Origin: Sisyra terminalis
Taxonomy: Eukaryota; Arthropoda; Insecta; Neuroptera; Sisyridae
Assembly: GCA_958496175.1 (NCBI GenBank)
Contig: OY292275.1
Location: 42,857,701-42,921,700, forward strand
DNA length: 64,000 bases
Direction of reading: 5' to 3'
Shown here: one piece after another, positions 22,480-33,631 of the stretch
Numbering within the stretch: position 1 is the first letter of the stretch
Layout of the letters: each line of letters opens with the position of its first letter
Program-made: the position numbers and the translations under genes
The notes under the pieces: model-generated
Databases searched by the model: none
What the model was told of the DNA's origin: nothing
What the model saw: only the letters and a program-made list of their open reading frames with translations

Positions 22480-22810
22480 AAACATTGCAAAGATAAGCAA
22501 ACGCGGGCGTCTTTATCGCACGTGCGTGATAAGTGCGAGTGGCGTCTTTGTCGCTGGAGGTGGCGCCGTGAGGCGGTTGTCGTTGAATCATGCACAACAA
22601 TTACCGTACGACGCGCAGATCACTCGTGAACCGACAACGGTTGCGTTCATTTCGTGCAAATACCCAGCGCTTTTCGCCGAGTTTTCCGCTACGAAAACTT
22701 TTCCGAAAAACTTACCTCTCCGAACATTGTCCCCACTACAAACCGCACAACGTGAGCCTACCACGCTCCGTTAAGTGTTTAAAAATTTACTATAATTTAT
22801 CGATAAACAG
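22480..22810 (+). promoter_or_regulatory. CpG-dense promoter-like region with DRE and E-box
   Basis: This is the most CpG-rich block in the window (about 33 CG dinucleotides between 22,500 and 22,775 by hand count, against few elsewhere). It holds a CACGTG E-box (22,519-22,524), a near-perfect direct repeat GGCGTCTTTATCGC/GGCGTCTTTGTCGC (22,506 and 22,541) and TATCGATA (22,798-22,805), the DRE motif bound by DREF at many insect core promoters. It lies 300-650 bp upstream of a well-formed first coding exon, so promoter and 5' UTR are the likely roles. The 127-codon + frame across it is probably incidental; no domain is visible. Confidence 0.55.
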
Positions 22811-23126
22811 CTGATTGATGCATTTTCTTTCCCTTTGAACAGTTTTATTTGTTTTCTTAGCTGCGGCTTTTGGTTTTATTTTCTTTTTTTTTTCTTTTCG
22901 AAAAAAGTGTGTCTTTCTTGACAAAAACCGAGGGAAAAGTCGTGCTCCTATTTTCGTCCTAACTAACAAGGATTAATAGTGCCACGATATATAATGGTGA
23001 TCCTGTGATTTATTTTTTCTCTTGTAAGCATGACATTCTAATAACAAGTGCAACGTAAACGATTTCCTTGTGACAAGTTTGTTTTATTTTTGAAACGATT
23101 TCAATTTTATTTCCAACCAGACCATT
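22811..23126 (+). other. Probable 5' UTR
   Basis: This segment joins the CpG-dense block to the ATG at 23,127. It has stops in the coding frame (TGA at 23,091-23,093), consistent with an untranslated leader. Pyrimidine tracts ending in CAG/TAG at about 22,842 and 22,860 could be 3' splice sites of an upstream leader intron. The transcription start is not resolved. Confidence 0.35.
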
Positions 23127-23169
23127 ATGGATTTACGCGCCAGGATTTACCTATTATACTTTTTACAAT
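23127..23169 (+). CDS. First coding exon: signal peptide of a secreted or membrane protein (partial)
   Basis: The ATG has A at -3 and G at +4, a good eukaryotic start context, and an in-frame stop lies 36 bases upstream. The exon encodes MDLRARIYLLYFLQ plus one base: a short basic start (R4, R6) and then a hydrophobic run (IYLLYFL), as in a signal peptide. It ends at AAT|GTAAGT, a near-consensus splice donor at 23,170, giving a phase-1 intron. Signal-peptide exons ending in phase 1 are common in insect immunoglobulin-superfamily and other modular extracellular proteins. The rest of the protein lies downstream, beyond a very long intron and probably outside this window, so family and function are unknown. 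A chance ATG-donor pair cannot be excluded, but the CpG-dense block just upstream supports a real gene. Confidence 0.5.
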
Positions 23170-24488
23170 GTAAGTACTATGAAAACTTTTTCGTATTACA
23201 GAAAAATGAACAAAAAATAGTAATAATAAGGGATGGATTTGGACGACAATAAACCGTATTGCAACATCAGCCAATATGCATTCGTTTAATATTCCAAGTT
23301 CATACGCCATTAAATTTAATTCAATAATCGCATTTATTGCACATTATTTTTCCGCGAATGTTTTGCAACAATTTTTCCTTTTTATTACTTTGGATTTTAA
23401 GAATTTATGAAACCACCTCGACGCTTATTCTTTCGCATATTTGTCAATTGTACATTGGTGAACGAACAAAAAAGAATACTAAAATTTAATTTGCAAATTA
23501 AATTGCTTTTTGTTTCGATAAAAAATGCAAACTTTTTATGAAGAACACCCGAATCATTATTCGAACCATTAAGCAAACAATTAAGAATAAGATTTCTTGC
23601 TTTATTAGAAATACTTATAGAAAAAAAAGCTTTAAATTATGCAACATAGAAGAATCGGAAGAAGCCGTACTGGATATACTTAGGCCTATAATTGAGTTAA
23701 TGTATCTATAATCTGCAAAGGGTAAATAAGCAGTGCAAATCTTAAGATCCATTATAAAGATTATCTACTTAACTATTGTTTATATCCTCAAACCATTATG
23801 ATAATAGTAAACTTAATAGTTTTTTTTTTCGAAAGTCGAAAACACTTGTGAACAATTTCTATAACAATTTATTTAAACATTAAAAAAAGAGCAATTCATG
23901 TTTACGAATATGATAAAAAATGTATCTGAATTCTGAGCAAATATGCTAACTAAAGAGTTGTTTTGGTTGGGGCCAAGAAAAAAAGCCATAGGTGGAGACT
24001 CATTTTAATTTATATATTTATTTTTATTTTGTATTTAAAATAAAATTTGCTTAAAATTTCAATAATAAAATATCTTATTTGTCTTACTTAAAGTACCCGC
24101 CAGTCTTATTAAACTTCTAGTCTAATTTTTTATTATATTTATGATTAAAATTTTGTTTCCATTGAAAGACCGATTGATTGTAAAATCAATGATTAGCGTT
24201 TCCATAAAAATAATTTAAAATGTTAATTTTTTGAACTTTTCTGAATGAATTATAAAAAAAAATAATTTCTGTAAAAAAATACAATTCACAACAGTAATAT
24301 CGTCTTCTTTGTTATGTTTACCCCAAAATAGATGTATACAATTTTTCAAGACTTACTGATGAAAAAATAAAGTAATGAATATTTGTTGATCTAGAGATCA
24401 CTTTCTTGATAATCGCTAAAGATTTTGGTAGAGAAATTTCCTGTAAATTATTTCCTGTGACAGATATACGCATAAACTGATCAGACCA
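23170..24488 (+). other. Start of putative long first intron
   Basis: It begins with GTAAGTA and then turns AT-rich. No exon, RNA gene or repeat is recognised before the short hAT element at 24,489. The 61-codon minus frame at 23,125-23,310 is the shadow of the first exon. Confidence 0.4.
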
Positions 24489-24684
24489 GTATTTCCCAAA
24501 CTATGGGTCGCAACCTACCAGTGGGTCGCGAGTGAATATTGAGTGGAAGTGATAAATTTGATATTTCCAATAGCATTACCAATATGTATGCCCTCTTTTC
24601 TCTAAAAAAGCTAAGAAGTGGTTCCCAAAATTGGAAATTTTGGTTAAAGATCAGTCGGAGCTCTGCCAACTTTAGGATCCACTG
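24489..24684. mobile_element. Short non-autonomous hAT element (196 bp)
   Basis: The left end CAGTATTTCCCAAACTATGG and the right end (reverse complement CAGTGGATCCTAAAGTTGG) match the familiar CAGTGGTTCCCAAAC-type hAT terminus. The left end is followed by GGGTCGCAACC and GTGGGTCGCGAG, the usual 'gggtcgcgac' motif of this group. The flanks GATCAGAC (24,481-24,488) and GTTTAGAC (24,685-24,692) agree at 6 of 8 positions, as expected for an aged 8-bp duplication. The minus frame across it is spurious. Confidence 0.7.
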
Positions 24685-26029
24685 GTTTAGACTGTAGTTT
24701 CAATGCGCAACATTTATGTAAAGGTCTCTTGATTCTAAATCATAAACGAAATGTGAAAGATCTACTTTTTAGGTTTGAAAAAAAACCAAATGAATATTAC
24801 GGTGCTATAGTACTATAATCTCCAAATTGATTAAGATTTCACAATGTTGAATTGAGATTTGGAAACATTTTTACTACAGAATTCAATCACGATAATAGTT
24901 TGTCTTTACTTTAGTGCCACGAAAGCTCCTTGGTCATAAGATCCCTAAATTTATATTTTTGTCATTTGAATTAATGTTCTATAATTCAATGGGATGACCA
25001 TTCTGAATATAGGGAAGGAAATTCTCAATGGAAAAACGTATTTTTTGATTCGATCAAGTGATACTTTTCGTATTTATAAATTGAAATCTATTTTTTTCAA
25101 AAATATAAACTGGGTTGTATTCTTAAATGTTCTTAATAGTTATTGAAATATGGTGGCGATGTTATTACGTAAATTCCAAAAATTGAAATGGTATTCTGTA
25201 CTTCAGTTCTATACAAGTCACCCTTACCCTAACCCTTCTAATACAAAACCAATATTAACAAATGAAATGTCATTGTGAAGGAAATGATTTCTGCCCTTTC
25301 GCAATCGCTTTCATAATTACCAACTCTAATGAATGATATCGAAATTGAAGTTGTGATTTCGGACATATTCTGTAGACATAAAAATAGGTAATATAGTTTA
25401 CAGTCTATGCAGTAATAAAGTATTTATAATATGTAACCTGTACTTATGAAAATAAATAACATAGACAATTGAGATTAAATTTATGTCATTCAATTTAAAT
25501 TTTAAGTTTTATGATAAAAAAAATATATTATTTTAATCCTTTTCTGCACACTTTAAATCGACGCCCAGGTCGTATTTACACGAGTTTTGAACCTACTATA
25601 TAGACATTTGAAGGATTCCAGAGAATATAAAATATGTTAGCGACTTACGACTTCTCTATTAATGTACTTATTATCTGCTTTTATTTCAAATATTTTTTTT
25701 AAGGAAAATAACAAATTACCCCAAGAAAGCTCGATTTAATTCGCTTTAATTTACCAGTCTAGGTATAAATGTTAAATATATATGAAAAATAGATGATAAA
25801 ATACTGTTTTTTCCGAGTGGTAAATGCAATATTTCATAAGCTATTGATTTTCTGTGGTTGAAAATAATCAGTGGTAGTTATAGATTTTTTTTTAGAGAAA
25901 TAATTTAGGGGTTGTAGGGTAATGCAACTGATTTTTTATTTAAAAAGTATTTTAGTCACAAACCGGATAAATAACGTTTACGTAAAGGAGAAGTAATATT
26001 ATGGAAATGCGTTTATTGGAACCGTAGAT
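24685..26029. other. Non-genic (intronic) stretch, nothing recognised
   Basis: AT-rich with no supportable feature on either strand. Confidence 0.5.
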
Positions 26030-26354
26030 TTTAATTTAGATTTTTCGTAAACAAAATTGGAACTGAAATCGGAGTTGAAATCGAAGACGAAGTCGTAGGT
26101 AGATAAGTTAAAGATCTAAGGAAGTCATAGAAATAAAATTAAGGAGCTTGCCCAATGGATCAATTAAATTTTATCTATAGCAACTATGAAGTAATAGAAA
26201 AAAATAAAACAATTTATTTCTGTTAACAAAAGCTGGTAACTTACTTTCGATTAACCTCCGACTTCAAAACTTTCGGAACCGAAATCCGAGTCGAAAGAAC
26301 AAATAAAATCAAGCGGAAGTTCCAACTTTTCGGAGTCGAAGATGAAGCGCTGTA
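26030..26354. mobile_element. Decayed GGAGTCG-type hAT-like repeat
   Basis: Degenerate GGAGT(C/T)GAA words run in one direction at about 26,068-26,100 and as mixed GAGTCGAA/CCTCCGACTT words at 26,255-26,345. The right end read inward is CAGCGCTTCATCTTCGACTC, a plausible hAT-type terminus. The left terminus is not clear. Confidence 0.35.
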
Positions 26355-26757
26355 ATATCCCTATAAGAGACTTGGTACTGAATATCTTGTATGAATATAA
26401 ACCGAGAATTGCTACAAACAGCAATACAACGATGAATTTAAAATTTCAAGAATCGTATCTCGTTTTTCTCCTAAAAATAGTTATAGTTTTAGTGAAAGGG
26501 GCATAGGGGTAACAATTCCATCAATGCATTAAAACAAGATAAACATGATACGAAAGCTCGTTATTATAATTAACATAAATATGATGGCTAGTTAGTATTG
26601 GTTTTTTAATAAAATGAGATATTCTCGATGAAATTCTAAAAAAATGAGGCGTTGGCTTAATTTTATCACGTAACAATTATTTAAATTGGTATTTTCTCTT
26701 TATATCCCAAGAGTCGTTTATAAAAAAACTTTTGCATACAAGAGGGTGTCACGGTGT

Positions 26758-26822
26758 TCCCTCAAAAGCGCTCCGGCTTAAGCGCTATCAACAATATTCT
26801 GCACCCCGACAATTGCGCTCCA
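26758..26822 (+). repeat. Short tandem array of CCCGACAAAAGCGCT-like monomers (left)
   Basis: Four degenerate 14-17 bp monomers occur: TCCCTCAAAAGCGCT, CCGGCTTAAGCGCT, ATCAACAATATTCTGCA, CCCCGACAATTGCGCT. The array is co-linear and in the same orientation as the one at 28,247-28,323. Confidence 0.75.
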
Positions 26823-26946
26823 GATAATAAATAATTAAAAACTAGTGGCGATATGTGGTTAAATATGTTTAACATTTATTATTATAAATTTTATTATTAT
26901 GCGCATATATAGTAATATGTAATAGTAACATGTATAGTAATGCGCA

Positions 26947-27201
26947 TTTAAGATACCAAAAATGTATCCAATACAATTAAGCTCTTAATTTCTTGATTAA
27001 ACCGAGCCGGAATCATTTTACTTTTACCATTTAAATAACATGGGATTATTTGACTGTTTACTTTTAATTTTTTTTCTCAGAAACAAACAGATCAAAAGAT
27101 TTAAGATTAAATTTTTCTAACATAAAATTTAACGCTCTACAAAAAAGGTCTCTTATGAATTTTCGATTTAATCACTCCAAAGTTATTCAACATTTAACTT
27201 G
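26947..27201 (+). repeat. Left arm of a ~260-bp inverted repeat
   Basis: The arm runs from TTTAAGATACCAAAAATG to TTATTCAACATTTAACTTG. Its inverse is at 27,626-27,895 with roughly 85-90% identity by eye, including the shared words CCAATACAATTAAGCTCTTA, TAAATAACATGGGATTATTT and CTCAGAAACAAA. A spacer of about 424 bp separates the arms. Confidence 0.92.
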
Positions 27202-27625
27202 TGCCTAATATAAATCTTGCAATATTTTTAACTTTTTGCTCATTTTTAATTTTTTTAACTATAAAATCATTGAAAGAGAAAATAAAAATTGTTATCATTA
27301 GAGCACCAGTGATTATTTGTGTTAATTTTAAGGCTTGAATTGAAAATTAAACAAAAAAAAAACATTTTTTGACAATTAAAACAGGTGACATAAGATCCGA
27401 ATTCGCTATAGTCGTGATGTTCAATTTATCCAGGATAAATTTTCGAACTATAATCAATATTTTGTACCTACGAAGTAAATTTAATACTAATTAACGAGAC
27501 TATCGACAAAAGTTCAATTAAAATTCAAATTTTTACCATTTCACCTGACGTCATCTATGAGAAATTTGTTAGAACTTGTAGTCAACAAATTAAATATTGA
27601 ATAAATTACAAAATACAAATTAATT

Positions 27626-27895
27626 CAAGTTAAATGTTGAATAACTTTTAATGGAGTGATTTAATCGAAAATTTATATGAGACCTTTTTTGTAGAACGTT
27701 AAATTTTACGTCAAAATAATTTGATCATAATCATAATCATAATCTTTCATTCATTTGTTTCTGAGAAAAAAAAATAAAAGTAAAAAGTCAAATAATCCCA
27801 TGTTATTTAAATGGTAAAAGTAACATGATCCCGGCACGGTTTAATCAAGAAATTAAGAGCTTAATTGTATTGGATAATTTTTGCTGTATCTTAAA
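27626..27895 (-). repeat. Right arm of the ~260-bp inverted repeat
   Basis: This is the reverse complement of 26,947-27,201. The differences include an extra tandem (ATAATC)n run at about 27,726-27,745. Between the arms (27,202-27,625) I see no open frame or RNA gene. A long-armed inverted repeat of this type is typical of foldback or MITE-like class II elements. Confidence 0.92.
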
Positions 27896-28246
27896 CTAAA
27901 AATTCAGGGGGCAATCGCTGTAAAATAATCAATTTGGGAAATAACGAACACCCTAATATATAGCGACATTAGTTAAGAGTACATTATTAGTATTAAAATT
28001 ATACGTTTTATTATTGTATAATGTTTTACTTAAATAGGATAATTAATATAATATTTTGACTAATTAAATGATTTTATGAGATATATTTTTAACTTTCATT
28101 TCTAACAAATAAAATGACCTAATCCTGTTTTTTTCAATTCCAAATGCTTTGATTATTGATATTTTTTAGAACACATCATTGCTTAAAAATGGGTTATAAT
28201 AGTTAAAATTAATAAACTGTGCTTCTTATCTATTTGTACATATATA

Positions 28247-28323
28247 TCCCAACATAAGTGCTCGGGTCAAAAGCGCCCCGACATAAGCGCTGTCGTCAAC
28301 TACGCTTCCCGACAAAAGTGCGG
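28247..28323 (+). repeat. Short tandem array of CCCGACAAAAGCGCT-like monomers (right)
   Basis: Five monomers occur: TCCCAACATAAGTGCT, CGGGTCAAAAGCGC, CCCGACATAAGCGCT, GTCGTCAACTACGCT, TCCCGACAAAAGTGCGG. From TCAAAAGCGC onward they align monomer-for-monomer with the left array. The two arrays are direct, not inverted, flanks of the inverted-repeat element. Confidence 0.78.
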
Positions 28324-28394
28324 TATAATTATAAATATTGTTTTGGAGTTATATTCACATTTTATCAGCATGAAAGTTAGAGAAACTTTGAGGA

Positions 28395-29480
28395 AGTATC
28401 TAGATACTAGAAAAGTTACTTTTTTAAAAAGTATCCGAAGTTACTTTGGGTATCTAGTTACTCATTAATTAAAGGAACTTAATTCTTATCTCAAGTTACT
28501 TTTTTATACTGCGTATGTACTAATTTTCGTTTGGTTTCGTATTCGTATCGTATATTAGACAAAGATGTTAAGTAATCAGTTAATATATTTTTCATCATTT
28601 TTTTATTATTAATTCCAATCCTTATTTGTCTTCAATTATTATGTTTCCAAGAAATATTGAGGATTTTCTATAATGTAAATAATTTAATGTCTTTCTTTTT
28701 TTTTATAAACATTATTGTATACAACCTGGTAGTCAGATACTCCATTTTATTTTTTATTGCATATCTTATTTTAGTAACTTTTTGTACAAAAATATCTTAA
28801 ATACTGAAAAGTATCCTAGATACTTCTTTAAGGTACAAGAAACAGTTCGTTTTTGAAGTATCTAAGATACTTAATTTTATACTTACTATACTACTAACTT
28901 ACTTACTTACTCTTACTATATACTACTTACTTTTTGTCAAGAAATAAAGGAACTAAGATATAATAACTTAGATATGGATACTTTGAAGAAACTAAGTTAT
29001 TTCAATGTAACTAAGAAAGTACTTAAATACTTATCTAAAGTTTCTTTTCATACTTTGTGAGTATGTACTAAATTTCATATCGTATAAGGTAAAGTTGTTA
29101 AGGAATCAACTATTGTATTTCTTATCAAATATTTATTATTAATTCCAATTCTTAGTAAGTCTTCAATTATTATGTTTTCAAGGATTATTGAGGATCAAAT
29201 ATAATTTCTATAATTAATATAGTCTTTTTATAAATTTTTATAAACATTATTTTATACATCCAAATAATTAGGTACTCCATTTAATTCTTTATTGTAAACT
29301 TTATTTTTAGTAACTTTTTATAAAAAAGTAACTTCGATATGCTTCGGTATCTAAGATACATTTTTAAGAAAAGTTACATGATACAGTTCTTTTTAAAAAG
29401 TATCAAAGATAATAGTTACTTTTGGCCAAGAAATAAAGGAACTAAGATACTGTTACTTAGATACTTTAAAGAAACTATGC
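28395..29480. repeat. Tandem duplication (~0.5 kb unit) rich in AAGTATC/AAGTAAC words
   Basis: Landmarks recur at offsets of about 490-530 bp: TTCAATTATTATGTTT(C/T)CAAG at 28,631 and 29,162, CAAGAAATAAAGGAACTAAGAT at 28,938 and 29,427, plus ATTATTAATTCCAAT. Clusters of AAGTATC(C)AAGATAC and AAGTTACTTTT words bracket each unit, resembling the subterminal repeats of hAT elements such as Tol2. The two copies are clearly diverged. A TACT/ACTT simple repeat lies at 28,880-28,932. The 73-codon frame at 29,339-29,560 is a product of the repeat. Confidence 0.8.
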
Positions 29481-29559
29481 TACTTTTTCTGGCAGCTTTG
29501 CTACTAGCTACTATTAATTGCAATGTATCATGTCTATCTTTTGCGATGTATAAGATATA

Positions 29560-32500
29560 GGGGATATATATTTATAGGGAATGTAGAAGAAAATTTGTGA
29601 CACGAAGGGAGGCACAGAGGGTTAAAGCAGATAAAATTTTTAGTAACGCATTTTACAAATGGTAGAATAATTGATTTTCCTTCAAAAATTAGTAAATACA
29701 ATTATGAGAAAAATACATCAACCAAAAAAAATGAAAAATTCATAAAATAATACTATTGGTATATGTAATTAAAGTTAGTAATTGAAATAATTTATTCTAC
29801 AGATATTACTTTTTTCAAGATTTTTTCAAACATATTATTAAAGTATATGTAGGGGGAAAAATTCCACAAAATTGTTACAAATAAAATTTTAAGCCTTAAA
29901 ATAATAAAAACCGTAACAAATTGTTTCTATTTTTATTTTTTAAAAGAGATTTTCATCTCAAACGGCTGTGAACTCCAAGGTTTATGAGACAAAGGGCACA
30001 TGAAGACTGGAGATAGCAGCTGAAACAATAAGCAAGAGACTTGTTTATTGAGCTAAATACAAATAGATGAACTCCCTTCATGTACAAAGATGCCAGTTTT
30101 AAATACACAATTGTACAATTTTCTGGCCAACTTTATGCTTCAAATGGCAAAATTTCAACATTCGTCATTTACGAGCTACGTATTATATTTCGTGGCGTTT
30201 TTTTTTTCAAATTTCCCCAATGAAACATTACAAACAAAAAACAACAAATTTTTCGATTCATAAAACTTTGGTACTGTTGCCAACGAAATATCCGAATCGG
30301 TCAATATTCAATAATTTTCATCATAAAATTTCAACAAAGTTTGACCACCGTTTACGCAAATTAGTTGCAAACTACGTTAATAACTGTAATGGCTTTGTTT
30401 TCGTCGGATATGTTTTATATGTGAAATTTCAAAAGAAAAAAAACGGGTATGATTTTAAATACTTCATTAATGATTTTAATATTACAATTTAATCTATTTT
30501 ATCATTTTTATTGAATCAAAAACTTTAAAAACTCACAACAAATTTGCTAATTGTGCATCAATAAATCATTACTTCAATGGTTTTTTCCTCATTTACTTAC
30601 GTTCTCATATTTTTTTTTTCATTTTTCATAATTACCTGAACGTACAATTAATCATAATCAGCATCAAATTACTTTGGTCGATGTCTTTTTCTATGTAGAT
30701 ATGAAGTATAATTAGATTAAATCGACCATCATTCATTTTTCCTATATTTTTTTTCGTGAACCCATCGTTATTAAGAATTGTGACACGAAAATATTGAATG
30801 AATTTCATATTTGTAATCTCGTTGAGCTTTCCACACGAAAATGCATCTGCGCTTATATTACTTTTTCCGAAGGCTATTAGAGAACGTTTTGCATTTGAAA
30901 TATTCTACAACCCCTATTTTTTTTCCGCAGCACAAGGGATATAAACAACAAGTGATAAAGCGTGCGGCAATGCCGGAATAGAAATAGCCCTTTTTTAAAA
31001 TGAGACAAAATATGAGCTTGAAATGTTAACGCTGGAAACCACCCCGGAGTCATAATACAGTACATTATTTCTTTAGTAAGACAAATATGATATAAGAACA
31101 CAAAAAGTTGGTAATATTTATGTTGTCTTATATATGTCTATGTAGAAGAAAAGAAGAAAGTTCAATTAATCATTGACAGTTGAGATTCCTGTGCGTTATT
31201 TCCTTCGTTTGTCTCGCAGGAAAAAAAAACGTCGTTGATGGGCCCATTTATTTTATCCTTAGGGTTGTGCCATATAAGAACTATTTGATTTATAAAACGG
31301 GAACTCTAATTACTTGACTTTTTTCCATGAAATTTTTTCACTATTCAACCTATATTTACCAATATTTGATTTAAATTTAAATTAAATTTTTACTTTCATA
31401 CATTTTAAGGATTTCGAAACATAGAACGAACGTAAAACACGAGCTGAATTGATAGAACTCTGATTTTCTAGCCTGAAGCTTGATTTGAACTTTGTGTAGT
31501 TACAAAGAATAAGAATTATGTTTAATCTTTCGTTTAATCTTTTGTTGTCCAATATTTAAATCAAATTTGACTAATTCATTTAAGGCTTTGGAGAGGAAAG
31601 CATTACTCATTATTAATGTCGAAAAAAATTGATATACAAAGTATTTGAATTTGGTTGTTTGTGAAACAAGTGCTTAGAGCAAAATTTGCAGGTGTTGGAA
31701 AAATGAGTTTCTTTGTACAAGTGAAAAGAGAGTTCATGATAAGACGTGCCATATTGTAAATGTTCTATGGTGAAATAAGTCTAGCGTTGGATATTAGTTT
31801 TTGAAATTTTTCATCCTTCACCTTACATTCGTGATAAATATCATAGTTTGTAGTTGAAGAAAATAATGATTTACGAATATTGAGTCTTTAATTGATTTAT
31901 TTCAAAGGTCAATGAACTTTTGATTAAGAAAATAATTATATGTTTTTGAATTGAGGAAAAGTTTTTGCACTCGTAAAAATTATTTCCAGAATAATTTAAC
32001 AGCCCTGTCCCCTTCATATTCTACCTACACAAATAAGTGCTAAAACCCCACGGTTGATATCGTAAAATCGCAAGGAAACGGGAAGTGGGAAGTTTGGCTC
32101 GTAATTCTTAAGAAGAGCAATGAATTTCTCGGAAATTTTTGTGACCATTTCGAAACATTTTTAACCCCAAATTTTTATTTATTGTATCTCCAAATATTGT
32201 CAAAGTGAAAATGCTAATGCAATTAAATATTTTTAGTTTTAGGCGATCAATATGATAAAACGCAAAACTATATAATTTGTATGTATGTCGGCAAAGATAG
32301 ATAACAAATATTGTAAACACACATGTGTGAATAAAAATCAAATATTATAATTATTTTTCAAATTTTTCATTGCTCTTTTCATTACTATCGTTTGTTTCAA
32401 TTGTCATTTTAATTTCAATGTCATTTTAACTCCTATACTTCCTAAAGTAATGGGACAGTTCCTTATAACAGAGATCCTGTAAATTTTATATGACCTCACA

Positions 32501-33579
32501 CACATTGCTTATCAAAAATTCATTATTTTAAACAGGCATATAAGAAAATACTCCTACATGAATGGAAATTTAATTTTAATTTTATTTACCTAACAAAACC
32601 AATGAAAATGTAGAACACTTTCCAAATTCAGAAATTATCAAAACGGTTTCGAGTTATGGTGACTTACGTTTGAGAAAATTCTTAATCCTCCGTTGGTTTT
32701 GGGAGCATACGAGAATTCGTAATAATTTATTATTAATGGTATTTTACAAATGTTTATGTTTTTTAGTGCCGAGATAAATTAAGGGTTGTGTGTAGGTGTC
32801 GAGGTAAATTAACATAAATATTGCATGCTATTTCAAAAAAGGAAAAATAGGAGAAAACAAATAACTCAGAAATGTGTTAAATTATTAATAATTTGGAACA
32901 GTTTATGTGTAACAATAATCACGATAAAATGATGCATCAGTATTTATACTATCACTTGTGAATGAATAAATTTAATGAATTAGAGGTAAAACACATAGAG
33001 TTTCTAAATTAATAATAATAATAATTGTTAACTTATAAATTTTTATTAATTTCTAAGTAGCTTTTTATAGTTATATTTAAACGATAAAACTATTGTCGTT
33101 CCTTGTTGCGCGGTATTATTGTTAATAAAAATAATTGTTATTGATATGATTGTATAATTATATTAATACTCCATGTTTGTATGTTGTAATATCAATCTAC
33201 TGTAAGTATATCAAAATCTTTTTGAACTTTAAATAAATAAATAATTAAAAGAATGTTTGCAAGTTTTAGGAAACTAAAAAAAGTCATACAATTTTTAATA
33301 GTTGCATATACGTTTATTAATTCCAATTGCAGCCAATAGATTGAGTGAAAAATAGGTTATAATAATAGTCACCCAGGTATTATTAAATTGACTTAATCTC
33401 TTATCAAAATAATTTACAGTTGGAAAATGTGTAATTAAGGTCAGGTGGTTTGAGCATTTGTCAGTTAAAAAAAAATTTAAGTGAATTTAACGAAAAATAC
33501 TCTATTCCGTTAGTTATCTAATTCAATTTTTGATTGGCTTCGTTCCAAATACAATTACTAGAAATTCCGGCCAACTTTC
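29560..33579. other. Non-genic (intronic) stretch
   Basis: No exon or repeat is defined. Frames at 30,220-30,492 (+), 30,877-31,101 (-) and 32,108-32,341 (-) have no motif that I recognise and no splice-site pattern around them. Most of the sequence is AT-rich with scattered homopolymers. Confidence 0.45.
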
Positions 33580-33631
33580 AATTGCATAATAATTGCAGTT
33601 AGCCTGCAATTATTGCAAATAATATGCAATT
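33580..33631. repeat. Nested palindrome (AATTGCATA / AATAATTGCA stems)
   Basis: The inner stem AATAATTGCA (33,588-33,597) pairs perfectly with TGCAATTATT (33,605-33,614) around a 7-base loop. An outer pair AATTGCATA (33,580-33,588) and TATGCAATT (33,623-33,631) flanks it. This could extrude as a cruciform. It is too short and AT-rich for me to call a microRNA precursor. Confidence 0.8.

Noticed and set aside
22391..22774. 127-codon + frame across the CpG-dense block as a protein gene
   Set aside because: Its length follows from high G+C reducing stop codons; no domain or signal is visible, overlapping frames exist on both strands, and the region fits a promoter or leader.
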